Source: Nostoc sp. CMAA1605
GTDB lineage: Bacteria; Cyanobacteriota; Cyanobacteriia; Cyanobacteriales; Nostocaceae
Assembly: GCF_021596505.1 (NCBI RefSeq)
Contig: NZ_PJIZ01000012.1
Location: forward strand, 30,611 to 94,610
Direction of reading: 5' to 3'
Length of the DNA: 64,000 nucleotides
Positions 9,480-18,466 of the stretch are shown here, piece after piece. The notes under the pieces are model-generated. The model saw only the letters and a program-made list of their open reading frames with translations. It was not told the DNA's origin and made no database searches. The translations under genes and the position numbers were made by a program. The first letter of the stretch is position 1. Every line of letters begins with the position of its first letter.

Positions 9480-10025
9480 ATGGGTAGAACACTAGAAAAC
9501 AAAAAAGAAATAGTTGCGGAACTCAAAGAAAGTTTGAGTGAGTCAACTTTGGCAATAGTAATTGACTACCAAGGTCTGACAGTTGCCGAAATTACCGACT
9601 TACGGCGGCGGTTGCGTCCCACCGGCACTATCTGTAAAGTGACCAAAAACACTTTTATGGGTATTGCCATTCAAGACGATGAAAAATGGCAACCAATGTC
9701 GGAGTTGCTCAAAGGTTCTTCAGCATTCTTGTTAGTTAAAGAAGACTTTTCTGCGGCAATTAAGGCTTACCAAGACTTCCAAAAAGTTTCCAAGAAGACA
9801 GAACTTCGCGGCGGCGTAATGGAAGGTCGCTTGCTGAAAGAACCGGATGTCAAAGCTTTAGGAGACTTGCCATCCAAAGAACAACTCATGGGTCAAATTG
9901 CGGGAGCTATCAACGCTTTGGCAACAAAAATTGCTGTGGGTATCAACGAAGTTCCTGGCGGACTGGCGCGTGCTTTGCAAGCTGTTGCTGACAAAGAAAA
10001 TAGCGGTGCAAGTGCTGGTGAATAG
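9480..10025 (+). CDS. rplJ: 50S ribosomal protein L10 (uL10)
   Basis: Base of the L7/L12 stalk. 181 residues. The N-terminal rRNA-binding domain (GRTLENKKEIVAELKESL...VIDYQGLTVAEITDLRRRLR) and KNTFMGIAI are typical. The C-terminal helix, which binds L7/L12 dimers, is ALATKIAVGINEVPGGLARALQAVA. A very strong AGGAGGTGA ribosome binding site precedes the ATG. rplL follows after 83 bp, as usual. Confidence 0.96.
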   Translation: MGRTLENKKEIVAELKESLSESTLAIVIDYQGLTVAEITDLRRRLRPTGTICKVTKNTFMGIAIQDDEKWQPMSELLKGSSAFLLVKEDFSAAIKAYQDFQKVSKKTELRGGVMEGRLLKEPDVKALGDLPSKEQLMGQIAGAINALATKIAVGINEVPGGLARALQAVADKENSGASAGE

Positions 10026-10108
10026 GTAAAAGGTGGTAAATCACCAATTATCAATTGCTAGCTACCAATTTACGAAAACAACAATCAAAAATTACAGGAG
10101 TAATATCC

Positions 10109-10495
10109 ATGTCTGCTGCAACCGAACAAATTTTAGAACAATTGAAATCCTTGACCTTGTTGGAAGCTGCTGAATTAGTTAAGCAAATCGAAGAAGCTTT
10201 CGGCGTAAGTGCTGCTGCACCCGTTGGCGTAGCTGTAGCTGCTCCTACTGCTGTAGCTGCTGCTGAACCAGTAGAAGAGAAGACCGAATTTGACGTAGTT
10301 CTCGAATCTGTTCCTGCTGATAAGAAGATTGCTGTACTGAAAGTTGTTCGTGAAATCACTGGTTTGGGTCTGAAAGAAGCTAAAGACTTAGTAGAAGCTG
10401 CTCCTAAAGCAGTTAAGGAAGCTATTGCTAAGGAAGCTGCTGAAGATGCTAAGAAGCGGATTGAAGAAGCTGGCGGTAAGGTTACTGTTAAGTAA
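10109..10495 (+). CDS. rplL: 50S ribosomal protein L7/L12 (bL12)
   Basis: Flexible stalk protein that recruits translation factors. 128 residues. It has an N-terminal dimerisation helix pair ([26 protein letters not shown]), an Ala/Val/Pro-rich hinge at about 36-56, and a C-terminal domain with [25 protein letters not shown] and the final [10 protein letters not shown]. The ATG at 10109 has CAGGAG 8 bases upstream; an earlier in-frame ATG (10055) would add 18 non-family residues. Last gene of the cluster, followed by a strong terminator. Confidence 0.97.
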   Translation: MSAATEQILEQLKSLTLLEAAELVKQIEEAFGVSAAAPVGVAVAAPTAVAAAEPVEEKTEFDVVLESVPADKKIAVLKVVREITGLGLKEAKDLVEAAPKAVKEAIAKEAAEDAKKRIEEAGGKVTVK

Positions 10496-10519
10496 TTAAA
10501 ACGAGAAGCTTCTGCTAAT

Positions 10520-10551
10520 AAAAAAGGAGTCTAAATAAGACTCCTTTTTTG
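10520..10551 (+). terminator. Rho-independent terminator of the rplKAJL block
   Basis: A perfect 12-bp stem AAAAAAGGAGTC / GACTCCTTTTTT with a 7-base loop and a T tract, 25 bp after the rplL stop codon. Confidence 0.9.
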
Positions 10552-10577
10552 TTTTCAAATTTTGGTGGGTTGTAGAG

Positions 10578-10705
10578 CAATACGGTTCAGTTAAGGCTAA
10601 AATCTGGGGTTTGTGAAGTAATGAAAAGTTCGTAGTAAGGACTTCAGTCCTTAGATGAGGACTAAAGTCCTAACTACAAACTATTTTTTTAACTGAACTG
10701 TATTG
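10578..10705. mobile_element. 128-bp MITE-like element with 17-bp inverted ends
   Basis: The ends are CAATACGGTTCAGTTAA and TTAACTGAACTGTATTG, inverted repeats matching at 16 of 17 positions. The element is flanked on both sides by the 10-bp direct repeat GGTTGTAGAG, as expected of a target-site duplication. The interior holds a second palindromic core (GTAGTAAGGACTTCAGTCC...GGACTAAAGTCCTAACTAC). No coding capacity, so a non-autonomous transposon is the best reading. A partial relative lies at about 52660-52718, and the internal GTAGTAAGGACTTYAGTCCTT motif recurs near 6008. Confidence 0.78.
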
Positions 10706-10779
10706 GGTTGTAGAGACGTTGTATATGTTTCTACATTGCAGAATAAAAACCCAACTTTCTACCTTTATCTCAAAATTGA

Positions 10780-12276
10780 TTATCTTACAGAAAATGCTTC
10801 ACTAAATCGACGAGTTACAGGTTCAAGAATAAAAGTCAAAATTGACTTTTTCCGCGTCACAATTTCACCTGTAGCCGCCATACCAGGGGTAAAAGCCACC
10901 TCTTGACCACGCACTGTGAGGGTGTGTTTTTGCAGTTTGATTCTAGTGGGAAAAACTAGACCTAAATCTTTATCAACGGTAGCATTAGGGCTAACTTGCA
11001 CAACTTCACCGTCAATAGTGCCGAATTCTTGAAACGGAAAAGTTGCCATTTTCACCTTTGCTTTCATCCCTTTTTGAATAAAACCGATATCACGATTCAG
11101 GACTTTGACTTCTAAAAGGATTTCTTCTCCTTCTGGAAGGATAGATAATAATTCTTCACCGGCTTGGACTGGCCCTTTAGTAGCTTTAATTTTGTAGATA
11201 GTACCAGCTACTGGGGCTTTGATGGTTTCCCCATCGGTTTCTTTTTTGGCTTGTTCTAATTGGCCAGTAACATTAGTCAGTTCTTCTTGACGCTTATTAA
11301 TTTGGGTGAGAATTTCACTTTTACGTTCCGATGCAACGCGTTGTGCTTGACTCCAAGCTGCTTGATAGGCGGCTTGGGCTTGGCGAATTTCTTGGGCTTG
11401 GGCTGCGATATCTTTTTCTAGTGATGTAACTTTATCTTGGGCTTCTGTGATGCGATTTTGGGCGTTTGTGACTTCATCTTTAGCCCTGGTAATCTCCGTT
11501 TGGGCGCGTGTTAGTCTTTCTTTGGCTTCCAGATAATCAACTCTGGGGACAGCACCAGGAGTAATCAAAGTACGGAGATTTTCTTCACGACTTTGGGCAA
11601 TTCCTAGATTACTTTCGACCTTGTCACGAATACTTTCGGCATTGGCAAGGTTAGTTTTAGCATTGATAACGCCAGTTCTGGCACTAGCAAGATTATCTTG
11701 TAACCTAGTTAGGCGTACCCTTGCTTGATCAATCAAAGCTCGTTGACGATTAGCTTCGGCTTCGGCGGCGGCTTGACGGGCTTGGTAGTCGCGCAGGCGG
11801 GATTTTAGCAGTTCATCTTGGATTTCTGTATTTGCTGTGCGATCGCCTAATCGTTCTGCTTGTAAACGCTGCAAATCTTCTTGAATTAATTGGCTACTGC
11901 GAGAGAGGCGTGTGACATCAGTTTGTTTGAGGTCTGGGTCACGCTGAATTAGGACTTGATCCTTATTAACGCGATCGCCTTCTTCTACTTTAATCGCGAC
12001 AATCGCCCCATTACCCAGAGATGTCACCGGTCTTACCTGAGTAGAGGCGATTAATTCCCCTTGCGCTACCGCCACCTCATCGATTTCCGACAAACCAGCC
12101 CAGGCGATCGCACCAAATATCACAAAGCTAATTGTTCCTGCTAATAATCTAGTGTAAAGCGGTGGTAATTCTTTTACGGCTTTACCGAGTTCATAGGATA
12201 GTTCGTCTTCTGGTCTAGCGAATACCTGTTTGGTTTGACGTGCTTGAGCCGCATTAGCTAATAGGGGATGTTTCAT
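10780..12276 (-). CDS. HlyD-family secretion membrane fusion protein
   Basis: Type I secretion or ABC-exporter adaptor of 498 residues. A cytoplasmic N-terminus of about 45 residues, with YELGKAVKELPPLYTRLLAG, leads into a single membrane helix (TISFVIFGAIAWAGLS). Then comes the HlyD lipoyl start (ISEVDEVA-type: LSEIDEVAVAQGELIASTQVRPV) and GNGAIVAIKVEEGDRVNKDQVLI. A very long Gln/Ala-rich coiled coil spans about 115-345. The second lipoyl half is IKAPVAGTIYKIKATKGPVQAGEELLSILPEG, and the C-terminal barrel follows. No ABC ATPase or TolC gene adjoins it, so its partner is encoded elsewhere. Confidence 0.88.
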   Translation of the reverse strand: MKHPLLANAAQARQTKQVFARPEDELSYELGKAVKELPPLYTRLLAGTISFVIFGAIAWAGLSEIDEVAVAQGELIASTQVRPVTSLGNGAIVAIKVEEGDRVNKDQVLIQRDPDLKQTDVTRLSRSSQLIQEDLQRLQAERLGDRTANTEIQDELLKSRLRDYQARQAAAEAEANRQRALIDQARVRLTRLQDNLASARTGVINAKTNLANAESIRDKVESNLGIAQSREENLRTLITPGAVPRVDYLEAKERLTRAQTEITRAKDEVTNAQNRITEAQDKVTSLEKDIAAQAQEIRQAQAAYQAAWSQAQRVASERKSEILTQINKRQEELTNVTGQLEQAKKETDGETIKAPVAGTIYKIKATKGPVQAGEELLSILPEGEEILLEVKVLNRDIGFIQKGMKAKVKMATFPFQEFGTIDGEVVQVSPNATVDKDLGLVFPTRIKLQKHTLTVRGQEVAFTPGMAATGEIVTRKKSILTFILEPVTRRFSEAFSVR

Positions 12277-12280
12277 AAGG

Positions 12281-12334
12281 GGGGATTGGGTACTGGGTAC
12301 TGGGGACTGGGGATTGGGGACTGGGGATTGGGAA
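12281..12334. repeat. STRR tract (GGGGAYT heptamers)
   Basis: Seven-base units of the form GGGGATT/GGGGACT/GGGTACT repeated about seven times just upstream of the hlyD-like start. Opposite-strand units (AATCCCC/AGTCCCC) recur at 12483-12516, next to the neighbouring gene. Tracts of this type are known in heterocystous cyanobacteria. Confidence 0.85.
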
Positions 12335-12515
12335 CTAAAGATAACGCGATGTGCGACTTATTCTCGAACTCCTCCCCTGCAAAGAGAGAGGCTTTGATTA
12401 TTGCTCCCCTTCCCTTGTAGGGAAGGGGTTGGGGGTTAGGTTTGAAGAAAAGTTGCACACGGCGGAAAGATAGAGCTAAATTACCCAATCACCAGTCCCT
12501 AATCCCCAGTCCCCG

Positions 12516-13391
12516 TCAGACTGCTAAATAGCGTTTTATGAAACTTTCTAGAGTTTCTAGGGAAAAACTGAAAGTTTGCTCTATATTAGCTATTTCCTCT
12601 TTTCTACAGAAAAATTCGTTGGACAGTAATGTCCGAAAAGTTCCCAAAGCCTGTTGTGCTTGTGGGTTAATCAATCCCAACATAGCCCTTAACCCATCCA
12701 CCGCTAATAATGGTGAGTTAATGATTATTGGCTCTTTATTAAAAATGCGCCCAAAGATTTGGGGAATGTCTCCACGGTATAAGATTTCTGGGCCTCCCAC
12801 GGGAAAGATTTGATTCAGTGCGCCTGGGACACTCACAGAATCTACTGTGATTCTGGCTAAATCATCTGTACTCACGATAGAAGTCCGATTTTTCGGATCG
12901 CCAATCAATATATATAAGCCCGTGTCGCGGAATCTTTCTGCTAAGGGAAGTAAATTAGATGCTAGTCCAGCCGGACGTAAAATAGTGTAATTTAAGCCAC
13001 TAGCAACTAAATAACGTTCTACAGCCCGTTTAGCTTTGAACACGGGAGCATCTTCGTATCCCCGATCAACTCCTAACACGGATATAAAAACGAAATGCTT
13101 GACTTTGTTAGCTTTCGCCTGATCAATGAGTTCAATGTTAGCTCGGTAATCTAAAGCCAGAGCATCACTATCAGAACCGTGGGAACTGATAACATATTGA
13201 ACGCCTCGACAAGCTTTAGCTATATCTTTGTCATCCTTTAAATCACCAATGAACATTTCTGCACCTCGATGTTCTAATTCACCATAAGGCGAGGTGAGGC
13301 GAACAAATGCGCGCACAGACTGCTCCCGTTGGCGTAGCAGTCGCACCACTCGACGACCAATATCTCCCGTTGCTCCAGTTACCAAAAACAT
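12516..13391 (-). CDS. NAD(P)-binding atypical SDR / NmrA-like protein
   Basis: 291 residues. The Rossmann start FLVTGATGDIGRRVVRLL carries the GxxGxxG-type nucleotide-binding loop, and RAFVR follows strand 2, as in NADPH-binding NmrA/Ycf39-like proteins. The middle reads FVFISVLGVDRGYEDAPVFKAKRAVERYLVASGLNYTILRPAG, which has the YxxxK-less, K-containing pattern of atypical SDRs. Relatives include chaperone-like Ycf39 and various reductases, so the exact substrate cannot be assigned. Transcribed away from hlyD with STRRs on both sides. Confidence 0.83.
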   Translation of the reverse strand: MFLVTGATGDIGRRVVRLLRQREQSVRAFVRLTSPYGELEHRGAEMFIGDLKDDKDIAKACRGVQYVISSHGSDSDALALDYRANIELIDQAKANKVKHFVFISVLGVDRGYEDAPVFKAKRAVERYLVASGLNYTILRPAGLASNLLPLAERFRDTGLYILIGDPKNRTSIVSTDDLARITVDSVSVPGALNQIFPVGGPEILYRGDIPQIFGRIFNKEPIIINSPLLAVDGLRAMLGLINPQAQQALGTFRTLLSNEFFCRKEEIANIEQTFSFSLETLESFIKRYLAV

Positions 13392-13416
13392 AATGATTAG
13401 GGAATAGGGAATAGAA

Positions 13417-13470
13417 AATAGGGATTGGGTACTGGGGATTGGGGATTGGGGAAATTACCCAGTACCCAGT
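13417..13470. repeat. STRR tract with self-complementary halves
   Basis: GGGATTGGGTACTGGGGATTGGGG is followed by TTACCCAGTACCCAGT, so heptamers of both orientations face each other and could form a hairpin between the SDR gene and xthA. Confidence 0.7.
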
Positions 13471-13537
13471 AATCATTCTTGAATTTTGAATTGATTCTTC
13501 CCCAGTCCCTTATACCCAATATCCTAAATTCTCTTAT

Positions 13538-14320
13538 TTAAAATTCCACAATTACCGGTGTGTGGTCACTGGGTTGGGTTAATTTTCTGGGGGTGATATC
13601 AATGATGCAGCTGGTTGCGCGATCGTATAGTGTAGGCGTTAGATAGTGATGGTCAATCCGCCATCCTTGATTGCGTCGAAAGGCGGCGGTGCGATAGTCC
13701 CACCAGCTATAGTGTCCACCTTCGCTGGTAAATTTCCGAAAAGCATCGGCAAAGCCTAATTCTAGAATATCTTTGAGGGCTTGGCGTTCTGCTTCCGAAG
13801 CCATGATGTGATTTTCCGCTTTGACTTTCTCGTGAATATCTCTGGTTTCTAAGGCGATATTAAAATCGCCACACATACAAATAGCAGATTCAGATGACAA
13901 CAGTGTTTGTAAATATTGCCGTAGCACTGTCAGCCAACGCAGTTTAAACTCATATTTCTCGCTACCTATGGATGAACCGTTGGGAACATAGAGGTTTAAA
14001 ATCCTTACCCCATCCATAACACCGGTAATTACTCGTTTCTGCTCATCCCAAATTGGATCAATTTCTGGGAGTATGGGGGTGAATCCCATAGTTACATTTG
14101 CAAGCGGTTTTTGACTAACTAAGGCTACGCCGTTATAAGATTTTTGTCCCGATACATATAGGTGATAGCCTAAATCCTCTAAAGGCGATCGCGGAAAATC
14201 TGCATCTACAACTTTAGTTTCTTGCAAACACAGAACATCTACGGGATTTTGCCCCAACCAATCAATAACCTGCTCTAGACGAGTGCGAATCGAATTAACA
14301 TTCCAAGTGGCAATTTTCAT
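13538..14320 (-). CDS. xthA: Exodeoxyribonuclease III
   Basis: Mg-dependent AP endonuclease and 3'-5' exonuclease of base excision repair. 260 residues, the family size. All catalytic blocks of the exonuclease-endonuclease-phosphatase fold are present in order: WNVNSIR (Asn), CLQETKV (metal-binding Glu), YNGVALVS, VPNGS, GDFNIA (Asp/Asn), SWWDYR, WRIDHHYLT (Asp), PSDHTPVIVEF (catalytic His). Single gene with no close operon partner. Confidence 0.94.
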   Translation of the reverse strand: MKIATWNVNSIRTRLEQVIDWLGQNPVDVLCLQETKVVDADFPRSPLEDLGYHLYVSGQKSYNGVALVSQKPLANVTMGFTPILPEIDPIWDEQKRVITGVMDGVRILNLYVPNGSSIGSEKYEFKLRWLTVLRQYLQTLLSSESAICMCGDFNIALETRDIHEKVKAENHIMASEAERQALKDILELGFADAFRKFTSEGGHYSWWDYRTAAFRRNQGWRIDHHYLTPTLYDRATSCIIDITPRKLTQPSDHTPVIVEF

Positions 14321-14593
14321 CAGTTGACTAACTATAATCTGAAATTGATTAATGCTTTTGGCACTGGCTTTTTTAGAATTATTTAATATTTACCAGATTT
14401 ATTGGTTTTTAACCATTTCCACCAAATCCATCTCATAAAAAATTGATCCCATCACATTTTTTTAGTATTGTTAGCTACAAATTATAGATATTTGTGAGTT
14501 CTGATACAAAATCTTTCACTATTTTATGATCCCCAGGACAGATGCAACTTAGAAGACATGAGTTATATTAATAAAGACAAGAGGTTAGTAACT

Positions 14594-15480
14594 ATGACTA
14601 GTGAGATAAAATATATCCAGAATCATTGACTATCCCGCTAACCAATATGACCCTTCTCAGGATCAATTTAGGTTAATTTAAATTGCAAACTTGCCAGTAG
14701 TAATTTTATTTCCTCATAATAATATTATTGAAGTTTTGGTTGTGGGGAGCATCTTACTGACAAAGCAAATCATGATCCCAATTCAGTAAACGTCAGCATC
14801 AGTAAAATCAAGCGTCAACTTCATCTCAAATAGATTCAGCCCGTTAATAACGGTACTGCACTAGCAGATTCTCTATTCGTTACTCAACTACAAAACCCTC
14901 TAACTCGGCGTTTTAAGGTTGCTTGTCTTCAAAAAAAGACCACAACAGGCGATCGCCATTGTCCAAAACATGGGCTACACACTAGAAAATTAGAGTCGGT
15001 TGATGTAGCTCAAGTCAATTTTCCCAGATAAGAAAATTTTCCTCATCTAGCAGGAAAGCAAATTAAATATTTACGTGAAATTAACTATACACAAACAGCC
15101 ATATTAATTGGCAATGTCAGAATCACTCGATTTCCTAATTATCTTTTCAGGAAAGTTTGGCTTGGTAATGATGACATCGCTAGCAGCTAATACATCTGTT
15201 ATGAAGATGCGATAAACATTCTGTACTAAGAATTTACAGAGCGAAAAATAACTGATTTTCTTTACCAACTCCTTAATAAAATAGCCGGAAGACTTGGGCG
15301 GTTATGGAATTAGCGCGTTATTTAGTGAAGAAAATATGTAGAAAACAAATTCAGTCCTATCCCAATGTTTAATAGAGATCAAAGTAACTACACACCAGGG
15401 GACAACAACCAAATTATGTCCCGATATTATATCCATGCTGGTCGAATTTAATTTTAAACAACAATTTTCTTGAACATCTT
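14594..15480 (+). pseudogene. Decayed protein-coding gene, family not recognised
   Basis: The 1.19 kb between xthA and the zinc-ribbon gene has no intact gene but shows coding-like runs. A possible start (ATG at 14595, after AAGAGG) gives MTSEIKYIQNH then a stop. A run at about 15038-15186 reads AGKQIKYLREINYTQTAILI...RFPNYLFRKVWLGNDDIASS, then stop codons in the same frame, then YICYEDAINILY, stop, EFTERKITDFLYQLLNKIAGRLG. After a one-base shift it continues GGYGISALFSEENM, stop, KTNSVLSQCLIEIK. Repeated stops and a frame change over a protein-like sequence suggest a pseudogene of about 300 codons. I do not recognise the family. Confidence 0.42.
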
Positions 15481-15510
15481 TCAAAAATCATTTTTCAGGA
15501 GGAGATTGGT

Positions 15511-15702
15511 ATGAGTATACTAGTCAATAATTGCCCATGCTGCGGTGGTTCAATCCTCCGCCATGTTCGTCACGGTGAATTGTATTGGTTTTGTTTATCT
15601 TGTAGACAGGAAGTTCCGCTTTTAAATACTAATCGCCTCACTACTGTAGACACTCGCAACACCAATATGGTCACTCACTCATCTGCAAGTGCGGAGTGCT
15701 AA
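15511..15702 (+). CDS. Small zinc-ribbon protein
   Basis: 63 residues. CPCCGG (about residues 9-14) and CLSCRQEVP (about 28-36) form a CxxC...CxxC zinc ribbon with YWFC between. It is preceded by an AGGAGGAG ribbon-perfect ribosome binding site, so it is surely translated. Small single-ribbon proteins of this look are common and paralogous in Nostoc-type genomes; their role is not known to me. Its stop codon TAA is also the left 3-bp flank of the small element at 15703-15808, so the element inserted exactly at the end of the gene. Confidence 0.75.
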   Translation: MSILVNNCPCCGGSILRHVRHGELYWFCLSCRQEVPLLNTNRLTTVDTRNTNMVTHSSASAEC

Positions 15703-15808
15703 GGGACTTCCAACTAAAAAATATACAATCGCTGTGGTGAGCAGGGAGCAGGGGGAAAATCAAAATATTCTATCTCGGAAATTGAATAATTTATTTTCTG
15801 GAAGTCCC
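15703..15808. mobile_element. 106-bp MITE-like element, copy A
   Basis: The ends are GGGACTTCCA and TGGAAGTCCC, a 9- to 10-bp perfect inverted repeat, flanked by TAA on both sides (3-bp target duplication). It is non-coding and AT-rich, with a central GC-rich GAGCAGGGAGCAGGGGG stretch. A second copy lies in the opposite orientation at 52497-52619 with nearly the same sequence outside the central tract. Confidence 0.8.
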
Positions 15809-15880
15809 TAAATCTTAGCTGTGTATGCTTTAGCTCTATCTGATAAAATCAGGTGGAGCTAAGTTAATAGGTAGAAGGCT

Positions 15881-16903
15881 GTGCTAGCAGCATTACTTTA
15901 TGGTCAAGAAGATTTACGCTTAGAACAAGTTGCAGACCCAATACCAGATTTTGGTGAAGTAGTCATTAAAGTAGGGGTAGCCACAACTTGCGGTACAGAT
16001 TTAAAAGTTTGGCGGCGTGGTGGTCATGCCAAAATGCTAAAACCACCGACCTTATTTGGCCATGAAGCAGCAGGAGAGATTATAGCAGTAGGTGCGGGTG
16101 TAACAGGTTGGCAAGTAGGCGATCGCATCGTCGCTAACAACTCCGCACCCTGCATGAAATGCTTTTTTTGTCAACGCCAAGAATATTCCCTATGTCCCCA
16201 TTTAACTTGGAATAATGGCACCTTTGCAGAATACTTGAAAATTCCTGCGCCCATTGTGCAGCATAATATGTTGCCAGTTCCCGATGAATTGCCGTTAGCA
16301 TTAGCGGCGATGACAGAACCCTTAGCTTGTGTATTGCATGGGGTGGCTCGTTCTAACGTCAAACCTCAAGATAGGGTAGTGATTTTGGGAGATGGTGCAA
16401 TTGGTTTAATGTTTGTCGCTGCTTTAGCGGAAAATACTGAGGTGTTGCTGTGGGGAGGTAACGACAGCAGACTAGAAATTGGGGAAAAACTAGGCGCAGC
16501 TAAGACATTTAACTATCATCAAATACCAGACATTCCTGGCGTAGTCAAAGAACTAACAGATGGTTGGGGTGCAGATGTGGTGATTGAAGCGACGGGAGTA
16601 CCCAGCGTTTGGGAAACTGCGATCGCCTGCGCTCGTCCTGGTGCTACTGTAAATTTATTTGGTGGTTGTCCTAGAGATACAACAATTACAGTCAACACAG
16701 AACAATTACATTACAGCGAACTCACCTTAAAAGGTGTATTTCACAACACACCTCAATATGTGAAGGCTGCACTTGCATTAATTGCTAGTCGCAAAATACC
16801 TTTTGAATTACTAATTAGTGAACAGCGACAATTGCAAGATTTAGAACAAGTTTTTCACGATATGAAAGCACGCAAAGTTATTAAAGTGGGTATTAAACCT
16901 TAA
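15881..16903 (+). CDS. Zinc-dependent alcohol dehydrogenase (MDR family)
   Basis: 340-residue medium-chain dehydrogenase. The catalytic-zinc residues are visible: Cys in TTCGTDLKVW (about residue 37) and His-Glu in FGHEAAGEI (about 61). Structural zinc cysteines lie in CMKCFFCQRQEYSLC. A nucleotide-binding loop, VILGDGAIGLMFVA, sits near residue 168. It resembles the sorbitol/threonine dehydrogenase branch; the substrate is unknown. GTG start after AGAAGG, with unusually tight spacing of 2 bases. Confidence 0.87.
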   Translation: MLAALLYGQEDLRLEQVADPIPDFGEVVIKVGVATTCGTDLKVWRRGGHAKMLKPPTLFGHEAAGEIIAVGAGVTGWQVGDRIVANNSAPCMKCFFCQRQEYSLCPHLTWNNGTFAEYLKIPAPIVQHNMLPVPDELPLALAAMTEPLACVLHGVARSNVKPQDRVVILGDGAIGLMFVAALAENTEVLLWGGNDSRLEIGEKLGAAKTFNYHQIPDIPGVVKELTDGWGADVVIEATGVPSVWETAIACARPGATVNLFGGCPRDTTITVNTEQLHYSELTLKGVFHNTPQYVKAALALIASRKIPFELLISEQRQLQDLEQVFHDMKARKVIKVGIKP

Positions 16904-16909
16904 TTGGGA

Positions 16910-18466
16910 TTAATTTGGTGTTGACTTGATTAGCTTCTGTAAAGTCATGTTCAGTGCCTCTATTTCTTGTTGTGAGAAAAGATTTTTTTGATTTCGCAAT
17001 CTTTTTAAAGTTGTCTCAAAATGAGATATTACTATTTCGGCATCAGATTTAGATAAAGTATTTATTAGCTGTGCAGAGCTATAAAATAATGTTGAACCAG
17101 CAGTATTACGTACTTCAACATCTGTATCTTGAAGAGCAGATATGAGTTCTAATAAAACAGTTTTTGGTTCAACACCAATTTTTGTTCCATAAAAATCACC
17201 AAAACTGGATGAAACTATTCCACGTTGAATATTTAAATTTGGCCATTGTTCTTGGATAGCGGAATTTAGTGTTGGCAGAGGTAAATTAGTTTTTGCATTA
17301 ATTATTGCCGATCCAATATATCCCAAAATACTAATAGCATTTGGTCGTACCTTTGGTACAGGAGATTTGAGAGCCGCTTGCAGTTCTGTGCCAAAAGTTT
17401 GATATTCTTCTTGTACTAAAGCATAAATAGCGTTAAGGCGTACTTGCTCATCTGAATCATTTAGTGCAGTAAAAGTAATTGCTGATAATAAATCAGCAGG
17501 TTTTGCTGGTATACTCGCTAAGGCAAAAGCAGCATTAGCACGTAAGCTCGGATCTGGGTTTTGGAGAGTCGCTCTGAGTTCAGGGAAAAGCGCAGAGGTT
17601 TCTGCACCTATTAAACCCAAAGTTATAGCTGCATGACGACGCACATCAGAATCTGGATCTTTAAGAGCATCTCTCAGGTATGGTAGTATTTGTTCTTGCT
17701 TTGTATCTATGAATGCTAAGGCATCAATAATCAGAATACGTATATTCTTATTTGGGTCTTGAAGGGCTTTAATCAGCACTGGTACAGCATTCATCTTCAC
17801 CAAAGCTAAAGCAGCAAGGGTACGTACATCTGGCTCTGAGTCTTGGAGAGCAAAAGTGAGTTCTGGCACAGCTAATAACGTTTGATTGTTAACAAATGAC
17901 TCCAAGGATAGGGCTGCAAAAATCCGCACATCTCTATCCTGGTCTTTCAGAGCTATAGCAAGGTGAGGTGCAAGAGTTTGTTTTTTCTCCAGGGGCGTAG
18001 ATAAAGGCATCTGACTCAATGCAAAAGCAACACTGCGGCGTACTTCTACTTCTGAGTCTTGGAGCGCAACAATCAGACTAGGTACAGCAGCAGAGGCATC
18101 ATCAGCAGAGGCTTCATTGTAAATTCTACCCAAAGTGTTGCTGACCCCACTACGTACTCGCTTATCTGGGTCTTTTAATGCTTTGATCAAAGTAGGAATT
18201 GCCTCTTTACCAATTGTCGCTAACTTGACCAGAGTCTTTTCCCGCTCTTCTCTGTTGTCGGTTTTCAACTGTTCAATCAGAGGTGTAACTTTTGCGCTGT
18301 TAGTATTAACTTGTGCTATTGGTGATGTTGATTCTGTGTTGGAGGAAGCTGAAACCAACGAAAGTTTACTCTGAATAGGGGTTTGTCCCGCTACGGACAT
18401 CACTTGAGTTAACAACGACAGCACTAATGTAACCGTAGCAACAACTGTTGAGCTTAAAGACTTCAT
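16910..18466 (-). CDS. Secreted HEAT-repeat protein
   Basis: 518 residues. It has a clear signal peptide (MKSLSSTVVATVTLVLSLLTQVMSVAGQ), so it is exported to the periplasm. From about residue 60 onward it is built of HEAT/PBS-lyase-like repeats of about 31-38 residues, with the recurring pattern ALKDPDxxVRxxAAxALGxI (for example LKDPDKRVRSGVSNTLGRI, LQDSEVEVRRSVAFAL, LKDPDSDVRRHAAITLGLI). About twelve repeats form an alpha-solenoid, probably a protein-binding scaffold. The cytoplasmic phycobilin lyases with this repeat lack a signal peptide, so that function is unlikely. Convergent with the dehydrogenase, 6 bp apart. Confidence 0.85.
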   Translation of the reverse strand: MKSLSSTVVATVTLVLSLLTQVMSVAGQTPIQSKLSLVSASSNTESTSPIAQVNTNSAKVTPLIEQLKTDNREEREKTLVKLATIGKEAIPTLIKALKDPDKRVRSGVSNTLGRIYNEASADDASAAVPSLIVALQDSEVEVRRSVAFALSQMPLSTPLEKKQTLAPHLAIALKDQDRDVRIFAALSLESFVNNQTLLAVPELTFALQDSEPDVRTLAALALVKMNAVPVLIKALQDPNKNIRILIIDALAFIDTKQEQILPYLRDALKDPDSDVRRHAAITLGLIGAETSALFPELRATLQNPDPSLRANAAFALASIPAKPADLLSAITFTALNDSDEQVRLNAIYALVQEEYQTFGTELQAALKSPVPKVRPNAISILGYIGSAIINAKTNLPLPTLNSAIQEQWPNLNIQRGIVSSSFGDFYGTKIGVEPKTVLLELISALQDTDVEVRNTAGSTLFYSSAQLINTLSKSDAEIVISHFETTLKRLRNQKNLFSQQEIEALNMTLQKLIKSTPN

